From: Sphingomonas glacialis
GTDB taxonomy: Bacteria; Pseudomonadota; Alphaproteobacteria; Sphingomonadales; Sphingomonadaceae
Reading direction: 5' to 3'
Length of the DNA: 64,000 bases
NCBI RefSeq assembly: GCF_006439055.1
Contig: NZ_RCZC01000003.1
Location: 434,001 to 498,000, forward strand
Below are positions 55,948-64,000 of this stretch, piece by piece. The first letter of the stretch is position 1; each line of letters opens with the position of its first letter. Both the position numbers and the translations under genes were made by a program. The notes beneath the pieces were generated by a model. The model ran no database searches, was not told where the DNA came from, and was given only the letters and a program-made list of their open reading frames with translations.

Positions 55948-58900
55948 CTAGAAGCGGTAGCGCGCGCCGAACAGGAAGCGGCGTTGCAGCTCCTGCGCGA
56001 ACCAGACATTGTTTTCCGAGCGGCCATAGGTGCGCAGGCTCGAATTGGTCAGATTGATCGCCTCGAACGACAGCGCGATCTGCTTGTTGAGATCATAGCT
56101 GATGTTCATGTCGAGCTGGCCGAACGGCTTGGTATAGACCGGGTTCTTGTAGCTATCGCGATTGAGCGACGAGAGGAACTTGTCGCGCCAATTGTAGCTC
56201 AGCCGTGCCGAGATGCCGTTCTTGTCGTAGATCAGCGTGGCGTTGGCGGTGTTGGAAAGGCCGGTCAGCGCGAACTGGTCGGTGTTCGGGTCGCCGCCAT
56301 TGTTGAACCCGACATCGCCCTTCACATAGGTAAAGCTCGCCGAGACACCGATTCCGGTGCGGCCGAAGAAATACTGCCCGGCGAGCTCGAAGCCGTAGAT
56401 TTCGGCATCCTTGTTGTTGATCGGGCGCGAGATCGAGAAATTGTAGAGCGGATCGCTCGACGTGCCGTTGATGTCGATCGCCGAGAGGATCTGGTTGACG
56501 AACGCCTGGTCGACGGTCTTGGTCACCGCGCTGTAATGCGCGTTGAATTGCGATGCGGCGGCGGCGGCGCCGTCGCGTTGCAGCAGGGCCGAATAGGTGA
56601 AGAGATTGACGTCGCTGATATCGGCGCCGAGCGCGCTGAGCGCGGCCTTGGCCGTCCCCGACAGCGTGCCCGCCGTGCCCGAAGTCGGGTCGCGCAGGCC
56701 GAACAGCGTCCCGTTCGACAGGCCGGTGCCGATGAAATTGTGGACGCGCTTGTCGAAGAAGCCTGCCGAGACATAGCTGTCGGGTTTGAAATAATATTCG
56801 AACGAAAGATCGATATTGTCCGAGATAAGCGGTGCCAGATCGGTGTTGCCGGTATTGGCGGTGGCGACGCCGCCGATCGCGGTCGGGCGGCCGGGCGCGA
56901 AGACGCTCGTCGAGGCAAAGAGGTTGTCGTAGTTCGGCCGCGCGATCGTCCGGCTCGCCGAGAAGCGGCCGATCAAATTGCGCTTGAGTTCGACCTGGAA
57001 ATCGAACGACGGCAGGATGTTGTCATACGATCCCCGCCCGACGAGCGTCTGCGGGGTCGAGCCAACGCTGATCGTGAAATCGTTGTCGGCGACCCAGCTG
57101 ATCGCGTTGGGCACCGCCTGGAGCGAGATCGCCTCGTCCTTGGTATGCTCGTAGCGGCCGCCAGCGACGAGGCTCGCCTCATGCCCGGCGATCGTGCCCT
57201 TCCAGGTTACCTGCGCATAGCCGGCATAGACCGTTTCCTTGACGGTGTTGTTCTGGTTGGCAGTGATCGAAATCGCGTTGCCCGACTTGGCATAGGCCGG
57301 CGACAGCGCGTTGTAGAGCGCCAGCGTATCGCCGCGGAAGGCGATCAGGTTCGCGCCGCTCGCCTTGGGATCATAGCTGCTGAACTTGCATAGCAGGCAG
57401 AATTGCTGGAGCACGCCCGGCGCGATTTTCTGGACGTCGCCGGGGAAATCGACGCTCCAATTGCCCAGCGTCTGCTGCGTCGAGATCAGCTGCTGGTTGG
57501 TGTCGGTGTCGCGGTACAGCCCGCCGAAATCGAACCGGCTGCCGCCGCCCAGATCCCAGCCGAGATCGGCGCGGATTTCCTTGACTTTCTGCTTCTGGCT
57601 GGTGGTGTAGGTGCGCGCGATCGACGAGCCGACATCGTTGACATCGAGAATGCCGTTATGGTTGCCGCCGGGCAGCGCGGAATCGTTGACGACGATATCC
57701 TGGACCGGGATGTCGCCCGAATAATCGACCGAGTGCGAGGAGATGACGGTCGCGCCCAGACCGACCAGCGTCGAGCTGGTACCGTTGGGGTTGTTCGGCA
57801 GCACCGACGATTTGCCGTAATGCCCGTCGATCGACAGCGTCAGATTGGGGGCGATGTCCCATTTCGCATTGAGGCCGTAATCCTCGAGCTGGTTCTTCTG
57901 CGCGCGCGCCTGCTGCTCGAAGCCGGTGTCCTTCACCCCCGCGATCGTCTCGTGGAGATAGGTCGTCGTCGCGACGGCGGGGTTGCTGTCGAAGGTGACG
58001 ACGTCGAACGGCCGGTTGAACCAGTTCGATTCATCCGAGCGCTGCTCGCTCTGCAGCGTGCGCGCATAGAGCGCATCGGCAGTGATCGTCAGCGCGTCGG
58101 TCGGCTTAAACTGGACGATCGCCTGGCCGTTGAGCCGCTCATATTTGTCGTCGGAGAAGTGATAGCGGCTGTCATTGGGGACCGACACCAACTGGTTGGG
58201 GTTGGACGGCTTGTTGTTGATCTTGGTCGCCGCGTTGACGAAGCCGTTGCTCGGGTCGAGGAAGTCCGACAGCGTTCTGATATTCCACGCGTTCGACGTG
58301 GCCGACACGGTCGAGAAATGGCGCTGCTGATAGCTGCCGAACAGCGACACGCCGAAGGTCTGGTCGGGGTTCGACCAGCTTGCGAGGCCGGTGAATTCGG
58401 GCGTCACCACCGATCCGCAATCGACGCAGTCGCTCGCGCTGGTGTCGTAGTTGAGCTTGCCGCCGAGGCTGCCGTTGAAGCCCGACGTCTTCGAATCGAG
58501 CGGACGGCGCGTGACGACGTTGATCGTCGCGCCGATCCCGCCCGAGGGCACCGCCGCGCGGCCGGTCTTGTAGACTTCGAGCGTCTTGACGCCTTCGGAT
58601 GCGAGGTTCGAGAAATCGAACGAGCGCGTCACGCCGACGGTGCCGTCGGCGCTTTCGTCGCCGCCGACGGTCTGGGCGTAGGATGACGCGAGCGTGCGGC
58701 CGTTCAAGGTGACGAGGTTGAAGCTCGGGCCGAAGCCGCGGACGGTGACCTGCGCGCCCTGACCGTTGACGCGGTCGATCGACACGCCGGTGATGCGCTG
58801 GAGCGATTCCGCCAGATTGGTGTCGGGGAACTTGCCGATATCCTCGGCCGAGATGGCATCGACGATGCCGGTCGAGTTGCGCTTGATCGCGATCGAGCGC

Positions 58901-59148
58901 TCGAGTGAGGCGCGCACGCCGGTGACGACGATGTCGTCGGCGCTGGTCGTCTCGGGAACCGCATTGGTAGCGGTGGCGCCCTTTTCGAGACCGGGAGCGC
59001 CCGGGGCGGTATCGGCTTGCGGCGTGCCTTGCTCTGCGGGCACCGGCGCCGTCTGCGCCTGTGCGGCGTGCGGCAGCGTGAGCCCTGCGGCAAGCGCGAT
59101 GAGCGAAGCCGACCAAACATAGGCCGACGCTTGTTGATTGGCCTTCAT
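55948..59148 (-). CDS. TonB-dependent receptor of a glycan-use locus
   Basis: 1066 aa. Signal peptide (MKANQQASAYVWSASLIALA to AQAQ), TonB box DDIVVTGVRASLERS, and the plug signature GKFPDTNLAESLQRITGVS typical of the large carbohydrate TBDRs of sphingomonads and xanthomonads. Barrel ends FLFGARYRF. The ribosome site AGGGAGGGGTCC is strong. Two operator-like palindromes lie 73-105 bp upstream, one over a TTGACA hexamer. Probably imports an oligosaccharide released by or fed to the GH3 enzyme. Confidence 0.92.
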   Translation of the reverse strand: MKANQQASAYVWSASLIALAAGLTLPHAAQAQTAPVPAEQGTPQADTAPGAPGLEKGATATNAVPETTSADDIVVTGVRASLERSIAIKRNSTGIVDAISAEDIGKFPDTNLAESLQRITGVSIDRVNGQGAQVTVRGFGPSFNLVTLNGRTLASSYAQTVGGDESADGTVGVTRSFDFSNLASEGVKTLEVYKTGRAAVPSGGIGATINVVTRRPLDSKTSGFNGSLGGKLNYDTSASDCVDCGSVVTPEFTGLASWSNPDQTFGVSLFGSYQQRHFSTVSATSNAWNIRTLSDFLDPSNGFVNAATKINNKPSNPNQLVSVPNDSRYHFSDDKYERLNGQAIVQFKPTDALTITADALYARTLQSEQRSDESNWFNRPFDVVTFDSNPAVATTTYLHETIAGVKDTGFEQQARAQKNQLEDYGLNAKWDIAPNLTLSIDGHYGKSSVLPNNPNGTSSTLVGLGATVISSHSVDYSGDIPVQDIVVNDSALPGGNHNGILDVNDVGSSIARTYTTSQKQKVKEIRADLGWDLGGGSRFDFGGLYRDTDTNQQLISTQQTLGNWSVDFPGDVQKIAPGVLQQFCLLCKFSSYDPKASGANLIAFRGDTLALYNALSPAYAKSGNAISITANQNNTVKETVYAGYAQVTWKGTIAGHEASLVAGGRYEHTKDEAISLQAVPNAISWVADNDFTISVGSTPQTLVGRGSYDNILPSFDFQVELKRNLIGRFSASRTIARPNYDNLFASTSVFAPGRPTAIGGVATANTGNTDLAPLISDNIDLSFEYYFKPDSYVSAGFFDKRVHNFIGTGLSNGTLFGLRDPTSGTAGTLSGTAKAALSALGADISDVNLFTYSALLQRDGAAAAASQFNAHYSAVTKTVDQAFVNQILSAIDINGTSSDPLYNFSISRPINNKDAEIYGFELAGQYFFGRTGIGVSASFTYVKGDVGFNNGGDPNTDQFALTGLSNTANATLIYDKNGISARLSYNWRDKFLSSLNRDSYKNPVYTKPFGQLDMNISYDLNKQIALSFEAINLTNSSLRTYGRSENNVWFAQELQRRFLFGARYRF

Positions 59149-59220
59149 GGACCCCTCCCTGTTGTCTGCGGCCTTATCTGGCCGCTCGGATACGAAGCCG
59201 ACCCCCTGTTAGACCGACCG

Positions 59221-59234
59221 TGATAGCGCTATTC
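59221..59234. promoter_or_regulatory. LacI-type palindrome in the TBDR promoter
   Basis: TGATAGCGCTATTC: ATAGCGCTAT is a perfect 10-bp palindrome with a central CG, as in LacI-family operators. It lies about 15-25 bp downstream of the TTGACA of the TBDR promoter, near the expected -10. Confidence 0.5.
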
Positions 59235-59238
59235 TTTT

Positions 59239-59252
59239 GTCCTACGTTGTCA
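59239..59252. promoter_or_regulatory. LacI-type operator half-site at the TBDR -35
   Basis: GTCCTACGTTGTCA: the right half GTTGTCA is the same as in the operator at 61785-61798, while the left half is degenerate. It overlaps TTGACA (minus strand, 59248-59253), so a bound repressor would block RNA polymerase. Confidence 0.55.
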
Positions 59253-59438
59253 AGATGATTCGCATTCTCACATATGCTCATCAATTTTCACGAATTTGGT
59301 AAATCTTGCGAAAGGCGGGTAAAAAAAGCTAAATCTTAAAGTAGATTATGACGCGATGCGGCATAGGAGACACATTTGTAGGGGCGCGCCAACGAGGCGA
59401 TACAGGGTCAAAACTCGGATTTAGGAACCCTTCGAACC

Positions 59439-59452
59439 TGTCAACGTGGTCA
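59439..59452. promoter_or_regulatory. LacI-type operator upstream of lacI
   Basis: TGTCAACGTGGTCA differs from the 61785-61798 site at one position. It is 61 bp before the lacI start and fits autoregulation. Confidence 0.6.
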
Positions 59453-59512
59453 GGCCCCCTAGCGTCCGGGCGACTGATCTGGTCTATTCATTCCATTCTG
59501 GGTCGGGGCGGC

Positions 59513-60523
59513 ATGAAGCGAACAACGATTGTCGATGTCGGGCGGCTCGCCGGCGTGTCCGCCAAGACGGTGTCGCGCGTCCTCAATGGCGAGCCGCATG
59601 TCAGCGCCGCGGTGCAACAGCGCGTCCGTGCCGCCGCCGACACGCTCGATTACCATCCCAACGTCTTTGCGCAGGCGCTGGTGCGGCGCAAATCGAACAT
59701 GATCGGGCTGGTCTATGAAAATCCCAGTCCGAGCTATGTCGTCGAACTCCAGCGCGGCGTACTCGAACGGCTGACCAACGAGCGCTACCGGCTGGTGGTG
59801 ATCCCGATCCGTTCGGTGCAGGAGAATGCCAGCGAAGTCGTCGGGCTGCTGCGCTCGGCGGCGCTCGACGGCGTCGTGCTCGCGCCGCCGGCGTCGGACC
59901 ATCCCTTGATCCTCAAGCAGCTGCACGAGGCGCGGATTTATTGCGCGCGGATCGCGCCGACGCGGATGATCGACGCCGCGCCGAGCAACCTGGTCGACGA
60001 TGTCGCCGCCGCGCGCGAGATCGCCGCTTATGTCATCGGGCTTGGTCACCGCGACATCGCGATCATCCGCGGCGATGCGACGCATCCGTCGAGCGAGGCG
60101 CGGATGCTCGGCTACACCCAGGCGTTCCACCAGGCCGGGCTCGAGCTCAAGTTCGACCGGATCGAGCCGGGGCTGTTCACCTTCGACAGCGGTTTGGCGG
60201 CGGCGCGCCACATCTTCGCGCGGGCCGACCGGCCGACCGCGATCCTCGCGCAGAATGACGACATGGCGGTCGGCGCGATGATGGCGGCGCGCGAATTCGG
60301 GCTGTCGATCCCGGGCGATCTGTCGGTCGTCGGGTTCGACGATTCGGAAGTGTCGCGGATCACCTGGCCGCGGCTGACGACGGTGCGTCAGCCGGTGTTC
60401 GAAATGGCGGTGGCGGCGACCGAGATGGTGATCGCCCAGCTCGAGGATCGCGCGCCGGTCGCGCGGATCGTCCACCCGCACACGCTGATCGTCCGCGAAT
60501 CCACCGCACCCCCGCGCGCCTGA
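59513..60523 (+). CDS. LacI-family transcriptional regulator
   Basis: 336 aa from ATG; longer starts lack the family beginning. Helix-turn-helix TIVDVGRLAGVSAKTVSRVL (5-24) with the hinge helix in YHPNVFAQALVRRKSN. The periplasmic-binding-protein-type sugar domain ends SVVGFDDSEVSRITWPRLTT (cut to its core GFDDSEVSRITWP). Likely represses the divergent TBDR operon, itself and the GH3 gene, released by a sugar. The MFS gene overlaps its stop by 1 nt. Confidence 0.92.
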   Translation: MKRTTIVDVGRLAGVSAKTVSRVLNGEPHVSAAVQQRVRAAADTLDYHPNVFAQALVRRKSNMIGLVYENPSPSYVVELQRGVLERLTNERYRLVVIPIRSVQENASEVVGLLRSAALDGVVLAPPASDHPLILKQLHEARIYCARIAPTRMIDAAPSNLVDDVAAAREIAAYVIGLGHRDIAIIRGDATHPSSEARMLGYTQAFHQAGLELKFDRIEPGLFTFDSGLAAARHIFARADRPTAILAQNDDMAVGAMMAAREFGLSIPGDLSVVGFDDSEVSRITWPRLTTVRQPVFEMAVAATEMVIAQLEDRAPVARIVHPHTLIVRESTAPPRA

Positions 60524-61776
60524 TGATGCGCCGCTTCGAAGCGTGGTATTACGGCCTCGGCGACCTCGGCTTCAATTTCGTGTGGCAGTCGATCGAGCTG
60601 TACCTGCTGTTCTACTATATCCGCGGGCTCGGCATTGCGCCGGCGGTGGCGTCGGGGATCTTCCTTGCGGGGGCGGCGGTCGATTGGCTGACCGATCCAC
60701 TGATCGGGGCGGTGGCGGATCGGCTGGCTCCACGCGTTCCGCTGCGCGCCTGGGTGTCGATCGGCGGGCCGCTCTCGGTGCTGCTGCTATGCCTTGCCTT
60801 CGCGCCGCCGCCGGTGCCTGCCGCGTGGGTGCCGGGCTATGCGCTCGTCACCTATCTCGCGCTGCGCTTCGCCTATGGGCTGGGCAATATCCCCTATGGC
60901 GCGCTGACCGCCCGGCTTTCGCCCGATCCGGCCGATCATCTGCGGTTGACCGGCGCGCGGATGCAGGGCGCGGCGCTCGGCGGCCTGATCGCCGCGCTGA
61001 CCTATGCACTGCTCCCGGCGGACCGGAGCGGCGGCGCCGATTTCCGGCTGGGGGCGCTGATCCTTGCCGGCCTTGCCATGCCGGCCTTCTTCGCGACGAG
61101 CTTCGGCACGACCGAGCGCGTCGTGCCGCGCGCGGCGTCGACGCGTCGGCTCGGCGGCGCGATCGCCGCGATGGCGGCGTTGCTCGTCCGCTCGACGGCC
61201 TTGCGGCGCCTGATGGTGACGATCCTGCTAGTCGGCCTGACGATGACGCTGATCAACAAGTCGCTGCTGTTCCTGTTCGACCAGATCAACGCGCGGCGCC
61301 TGGGTTATTATGTCGCGCTGGTGCCGGCTTTGTCGCTGTTGCTGACTGCGCCGTTATGGGCGCGGCTCGCGCTGCGTGCGGGGCAGGTCGATACGCTGCG
61401 GATCGCCGCGGTCGCCTTGCTGGCGATGGTCGTGCTGGCGCTGGCCGGGCGCGGGGTCGCCCCGGCATTGGTCTGCATCACGCTGGCGATCGTCGCCGGG
61501 CAGGGGATGTCGGTGATGTTCTGGTCGCTCGTGCCCGCAACCGTCGCCGCGTGCGAGCGCGAGGATGTCGAGGGCGGCTATGCCGTCCGGGTCTATGCGA
61601 TGGCCACGATCGCGCGCAAACTCGCGCAGGCGATTGCCCCGCAGGCGATTGCGATCGCGCTGTATCTGCCCGATGGCGCGCTGCTCGTGGCGATCGCCCT
61701 GGTCGCGGCGCTGACCATGCTAGCAGCGGTATTCTACCCGCCGCTCGGCCCCGAAGCCGAACGGGCCGCGGGTTGA
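60523..61776 (+). CDS. MFS sugar transporter, GPH (MelB-like) type
   Basis: 417 aa, 12 membrane helices. The start YYGLGDLGFNFVWQSIELYLL matches the GPH/SucY family by FYGLGDLG-type residues (here YYGLGDLGFNF). The loop after helix 2 has DWLTDPLIGAVADRL, the conserved Asp-containing GPH motif, and NIPYGALTARLSPDP follows. It probably imports the sugar released by the periplasmic GH3 enzyme through the inner membrane. Start overlaps the lacI stop by 1 nt. Confidence 0.88.
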   Translation: MMRRFEAWYYGLGDLGFNFVWQSIELYLLFYYIRGLGIAPAVASGIFLAGAAVDWLTDPLIGAVADRLAPRVPLRAWVSIGGPLSVLLLCLAFAPPPVPAAWVPGYALVTYLALRFAYGLGNIPYGALTARLSPDPADHLRLTGARMQGAALGGLIAALTYALLPADRSGGADFRLGALILAGLAMPAFFATSFGTTERVVPRAASTRRLGGAIAAMAALLVRSTALRRLMVTILLVGLTMTLINKSLLFLFDQINARRLGYYVALVPALSLLLTAPLWARLALRAGQVDTLRIAAVALLAMVVLALAGRGVAPALVCITLAIVAGQGMSVMFWSLVPATVAACEREDVEGGYAVRVYAMATIARKLAQAIAPQAIAIALYLPDGALLVAIALVAALTMLAAVFYPPLGPEAERAAG

Positions 61777-61798
61777 CAGGATGATGTCAACGTTGTCA
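61773..61798 (+). promoter_or_regulatory. GH3 promoter -35 with LacI-type operator
   Basis: TTGACA (61773-61778) is followed at 61785-61798 by TGTCAACGTTGTCA, an almost perfect palindrome centred on CG and the best of the operator copies. The site lies in the spacer where polymerase binds. The -10 is weak. Confidence 0.68.
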
Positions 61799-61868
61799 AT
61801 GCGACGCAACGGAATGATGGCGATCGTCGCCCGAGTGTGCGTGCGGATAGAATGGAGCTGGAGGGGTT

Positions 61869-64000
61869 ATGAAACGCGAATTTGCCTGGGGCGCGGCGGT
61901 TGCTGCGTGCCTCGTCGCGAGCGTCAGCATGGCGGCCTCGCCCGTCGCGGCGCCTCTCGCCGGCCCGGTGGTCCATCCCGACCTGTGGCCGCGCGTCGCC
62001 TGGCCGGTCGCACCGATCGCTGCCGACGAAGCGCGGATCACCACGCTGCTCGCCAAGATGAGCGTCGAGGAGAAGATCGGGCAGATTCTACAGCCCGATA
62101 TCGACAGCATCACCCCCGACGAGGTGCGCCGCTACCATATCGGCTCGGTGCTCAACGGCGGCAATTCCGGTCCGTATAAGGACGATCTCGCGCCTGCGCC
62201 GAAATGGCTCGAGCTGGCGGATCAATTCTATGCCGCCTCGGTCGACCGGTCGCAGGGCGGGCAGGGCGTGCCGATCCTGTGGGGAATCGATGCGGTGCAT
62301 GGTCACAGCAACATCGTCGGCGCGACGCTGTTCCCGCAGAATATCGGGCTCGGCGCGACGCGCGACCCAGCGCTGATCGAGCGGATCGGCGCGGCGACCG
62401 CGGCCGAGATCCGCACGACCGGGCAGGAATGGACCTTCGCGCCGACGATCACGGTGCCGCAGGACTATCGCTGGGGCCGCGCCTATGAAGGCTATTCGTC
62501 GAACCCCGATCTCGTCGCCAGCTATGCCGGTCGTATGATCGTCGGGCTGCAGGGCGAGCCCGACGGCAGCCGGATCCTCGCCGGGCCGCACGTGCTGGCG
62601 AGCACCAAGCATTTCATCGCCGATGGCGGGACCTTCGAAGGCCATGACCAGGGCGACGCGCGGATCAGCGAGACCGAGCTGCGCGATGTCCACGGCAAGC
62701 CCTATGTCCCCGCGCTCGAGGCCGGGGTCGGCACCGTGATGACGAGCTTTTCGAGCTGGCAGGGGCAGAAGATCGGCGGCAGCAAGGGGCTGGTCACCGA
62801 CGTGCTCAAGGGCCGGATGAACTTCGGCGGCTTCGTCGTCACCGACTGGAACGCGCACGCGCAGATCGCGGGCTGCAGCCTCGACAATTGCCCGCAGGCG
62901 ATCAACGCCGGGGTCGACATGTACATGGCGCCCGACAGCTGGCGTGGGCTCTACACCTCGCTGCTCGCGCAGGTGAAGGACGGTACGGTGCCGATGGCGC
63001 GACTGAACGATGCCGTCGCGCGGATCCTGCGGGTAAAGCTGCGGCTCGGGCTGTTCGAGGCGGGCAAGCCCTCGTCGCGGCCGCTCGCCGGCGATTGGAG
63101 CCAGCTCGGCGCGCCCGCGCACCGTGCAGTCGCGCGCGAAGCGGTCGCCAAGTCGCTCGTCCTGCTCAAGAATCAAGGCGTGCTGCCGCTCAAGCCCTCG
63201 GCGAACATTCTGGTCGCGGGTGACGGCGCCGACGATGTCGCGCGGCAATCGGGCGGCTGGACGCTCAGCTGGCAGGGGACCGGCCTCACCAACGCCAATT
63301 TCCCTGGCGCGACCACGCTGTGGGGTGGCATCGCCGCCGCGGTGAAGGCGGGTGGCGGACAAGCCGAGCTCGCCCCCGACGGTCACTATACGCGCAAGCC
63401 CGATGCGGCGATTGTCGTGTTCGGCGAGACGGCCTATGCCGAATTCCAGGGCGACATAAAGTCGCTCCAGCTGCGCCCCGAACTGCGCGCGCCGCTGGCG
63501 ACGATGCAGCGGCTCAAGGCGGCGGGCATTCCGGTCGTCGCGGTGATGCTCACCGGGCGGCCGCTGTTCGTCAATCCGATGCTCAACGCCGCCGACGGCT
63601 TCGTCGTCGCGTGGCTGCCGGGGAGCGAAGGGGCAGGGGTCGCCGACCGGCTGTTCGCGGCGCCGGCCATGGCTGCGCCTTTCACCGGCAAGCTGCCTGC
63701 CGATTGGCCGCTGACCGCCAAGCCGGGCGGCCCGACGCTCTACCGCTTCGGCTATGGCCTGAGCGGGCGCGAGCCACGTGGCGCCTGGAAGCCGCTGTCC
63801 GAGAAACCGGGCGTGGTCGATGCCGGCACCGACGGCGTGTTCCTTAAGGCCGGGGTGGCGACGCCGGGCTGGTCGCTGCAGGTCGGCGATGCGAGCGCTG
63901 CGACGACCGTCACATCGGTCCCGGCGCAGGCGCTGGCCGGGCGGATCAAGGTGACCGCGATCGATTACGGTGTGCAGGAAGGCGCGCGGCACTTCTCGCT
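61869..64000 (+). CDS. GH3-family beta-glucosidase/exo-glycosidase, 3' end outside the window
   Basis: 710 codons are seen and the gene is open at the right edge. Signal peptide up to about residue 27 (SMAASPVAA), ribosome site GGAGGGG. GH3 blocks: SVEEKIGQI, GGNSGPYKD, WGIDAVHGHSN, KHFIADGGTFEGHDQGD, and the nucleophile Asp326 in GGFVVTDWNAH. The second domain begins AVAREAVAKSLVLLKN. A late part resembles the Cel/BglX type with an extra C-terminal segment (from residue 650). Periplasmic exo-beta-glucosidase or related activity is likely; substrate unknown. Confidence 0.93.
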   Translation, partial: MKREFAWGAAVAACLVASVSMAASPVAAPLAGPVVHPDLWPRVAWPVAPIAADEARITTLLAKMSVEEKIGQILQPDIDSITPDEVRRYHIGSVLNGGNSGPYKDDLAPAPKWLELADQFYAASVDRSQGGQGVPILWGIDAVHGHSNIVGATLFPQNIGLGATRDPALIERIGAATAAEIRTTGQEWTFAPTITVPQDYRWGRAYEGYSSNPDLVASYAGRMIVGLQGEPDGSRILAGPHVLASTKHFIADGGTFEGHDQGDARISETELRDVHGKPYVPALEAGVGTVMTSFSSWQGQKIGGSKGLVTDVLKGRMNFGGFVVTDWNAHAQIAGCSLDNCPQAINAGVDMYMAPDSWRGLYTSLLAQVKDGTVPMARLNDAVARILRVKLRLGLFEAGKPSSRPLAGDWSQLGAPAHRAVAREAVAKSLVLLKNQGVLPLKPSANILVAGDGADDVARQSGGWTLSWQGTGLTNANFPGATTLWGGIAAAVKAGGGQAELAPDGHYTRKPDAAIVVFGETAYAEFQGDIKSLQLRPELRAPLATMQRLKAAGIPVVAVMLTGRPLFVNPMLNAADGFVVAWLPGSEGAGVADRLFAAPAMAAPFTGKLPADWPLTAKPGGPTLYRFGYGLSGREPRGAWKPLSEKPGVVDAGTDGVFLKAGVATPGWSLQVGDASAATTVTSVPAQALAGRIKVTAIDYGVQEGARHFS

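Larger units (their letters stand above)
59149..59512. other. 364-bp divergent control region, TBDR versus lacI
   Basis: Contains three operator-like sites (listed separately) and, for the TBDR direction, TTGACA at 59248-59253 (minus strand). The middle (59255-59345) is AT-rich. No gene is present. The lacI promoter is not clear. Confidence 0.7.

Noticed and set aside
55144..57393. Plus-strand open frame opposite SapC and the second TBDR
   Set aside because: No recognisable domain; both minus-strand genes are well supported.

Overview
The window is high-GC, densely coding chromosomal DNA that reads as an alphaproteobacterium of the Sphingomonas type. Pointers are an alphaproteobacterial cox operon order, TonB-dependent receptors (TBDRs) paired with SapC, cupin and halogenase-like proteins, many 4-bp ATGA/GTGA start-stop overlaps, and dispersed palindromic repeats. 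The assignment rests on gene content only. I see no rRNA, tRNA, CRISPR array, insertion sequence or prophage.

Layout. 1-3953 (minus): pyrE-pdxJ-acpS-lepB, then an AI-2E-type permease and the start of maiA, tightly overlapping. 4043-12069 (plus): aa3 cytochrome c oxidase genes coxB-coxA, a terminator and a repeat, then ctaB, a small CoxF-like gene, ctaG, ctaE, a DUF983 gene, a SURF1-family gene and thrC. 12206-14390: an rRNA-methyltransferase-like gene and three small envelope/stress genes. 14532-18090: a three-PAS LuxR regulator and a two-component system. The latter diverges from a CzcA-type RND efflux operon (18181-24046), with a direct-repeat operator between them. 24080-31488: a Crp/Fnr regulator, a degenerate HWE kinase, an MDR oxidoreductase, and a KaiC-like ATPase coupled to a hybrid histidine kinase.

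31506-41015 is a cobalamin region. One part is cobU with the divergent set cobD-cbiB-cobQ. The other is a minus-strand operon preceded by a cobalamin riboswitch: btuB, an unassigned membrane protein, a DUF1636 gene, cobT, cobC and cobS. Only late steps and salvage are encoded here, together with outer-membrane uptake.

41193-52598 is a mixed stretch: an orphan response regulator with Glu at the phosphorylation site, a large TBDR with a strong terminator, an Hsp70-type ATPase with an RNase-H-fold protein and a GST, a secreted GH92 mannosidase, and an SRPBCC-alcohol dehydrogenase-SDR group.

52626-64000 is a glycan-use locus. TBDR, SapC, a JmjC-like cupin and a flavin-dependent halogenase-like protein (minus) diverge from a LacI regulator, a sugar permease and a GH3 glycosidase (plus, running off the end). 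Matching LacI-type palindromes lie before the TBDR, before lacI and before the GH3 gene, so the locus is probably one substrate-induced regulon. The halogenase/cupin/SapC trio has no settled function and is the best candidate here for an undescribed system.
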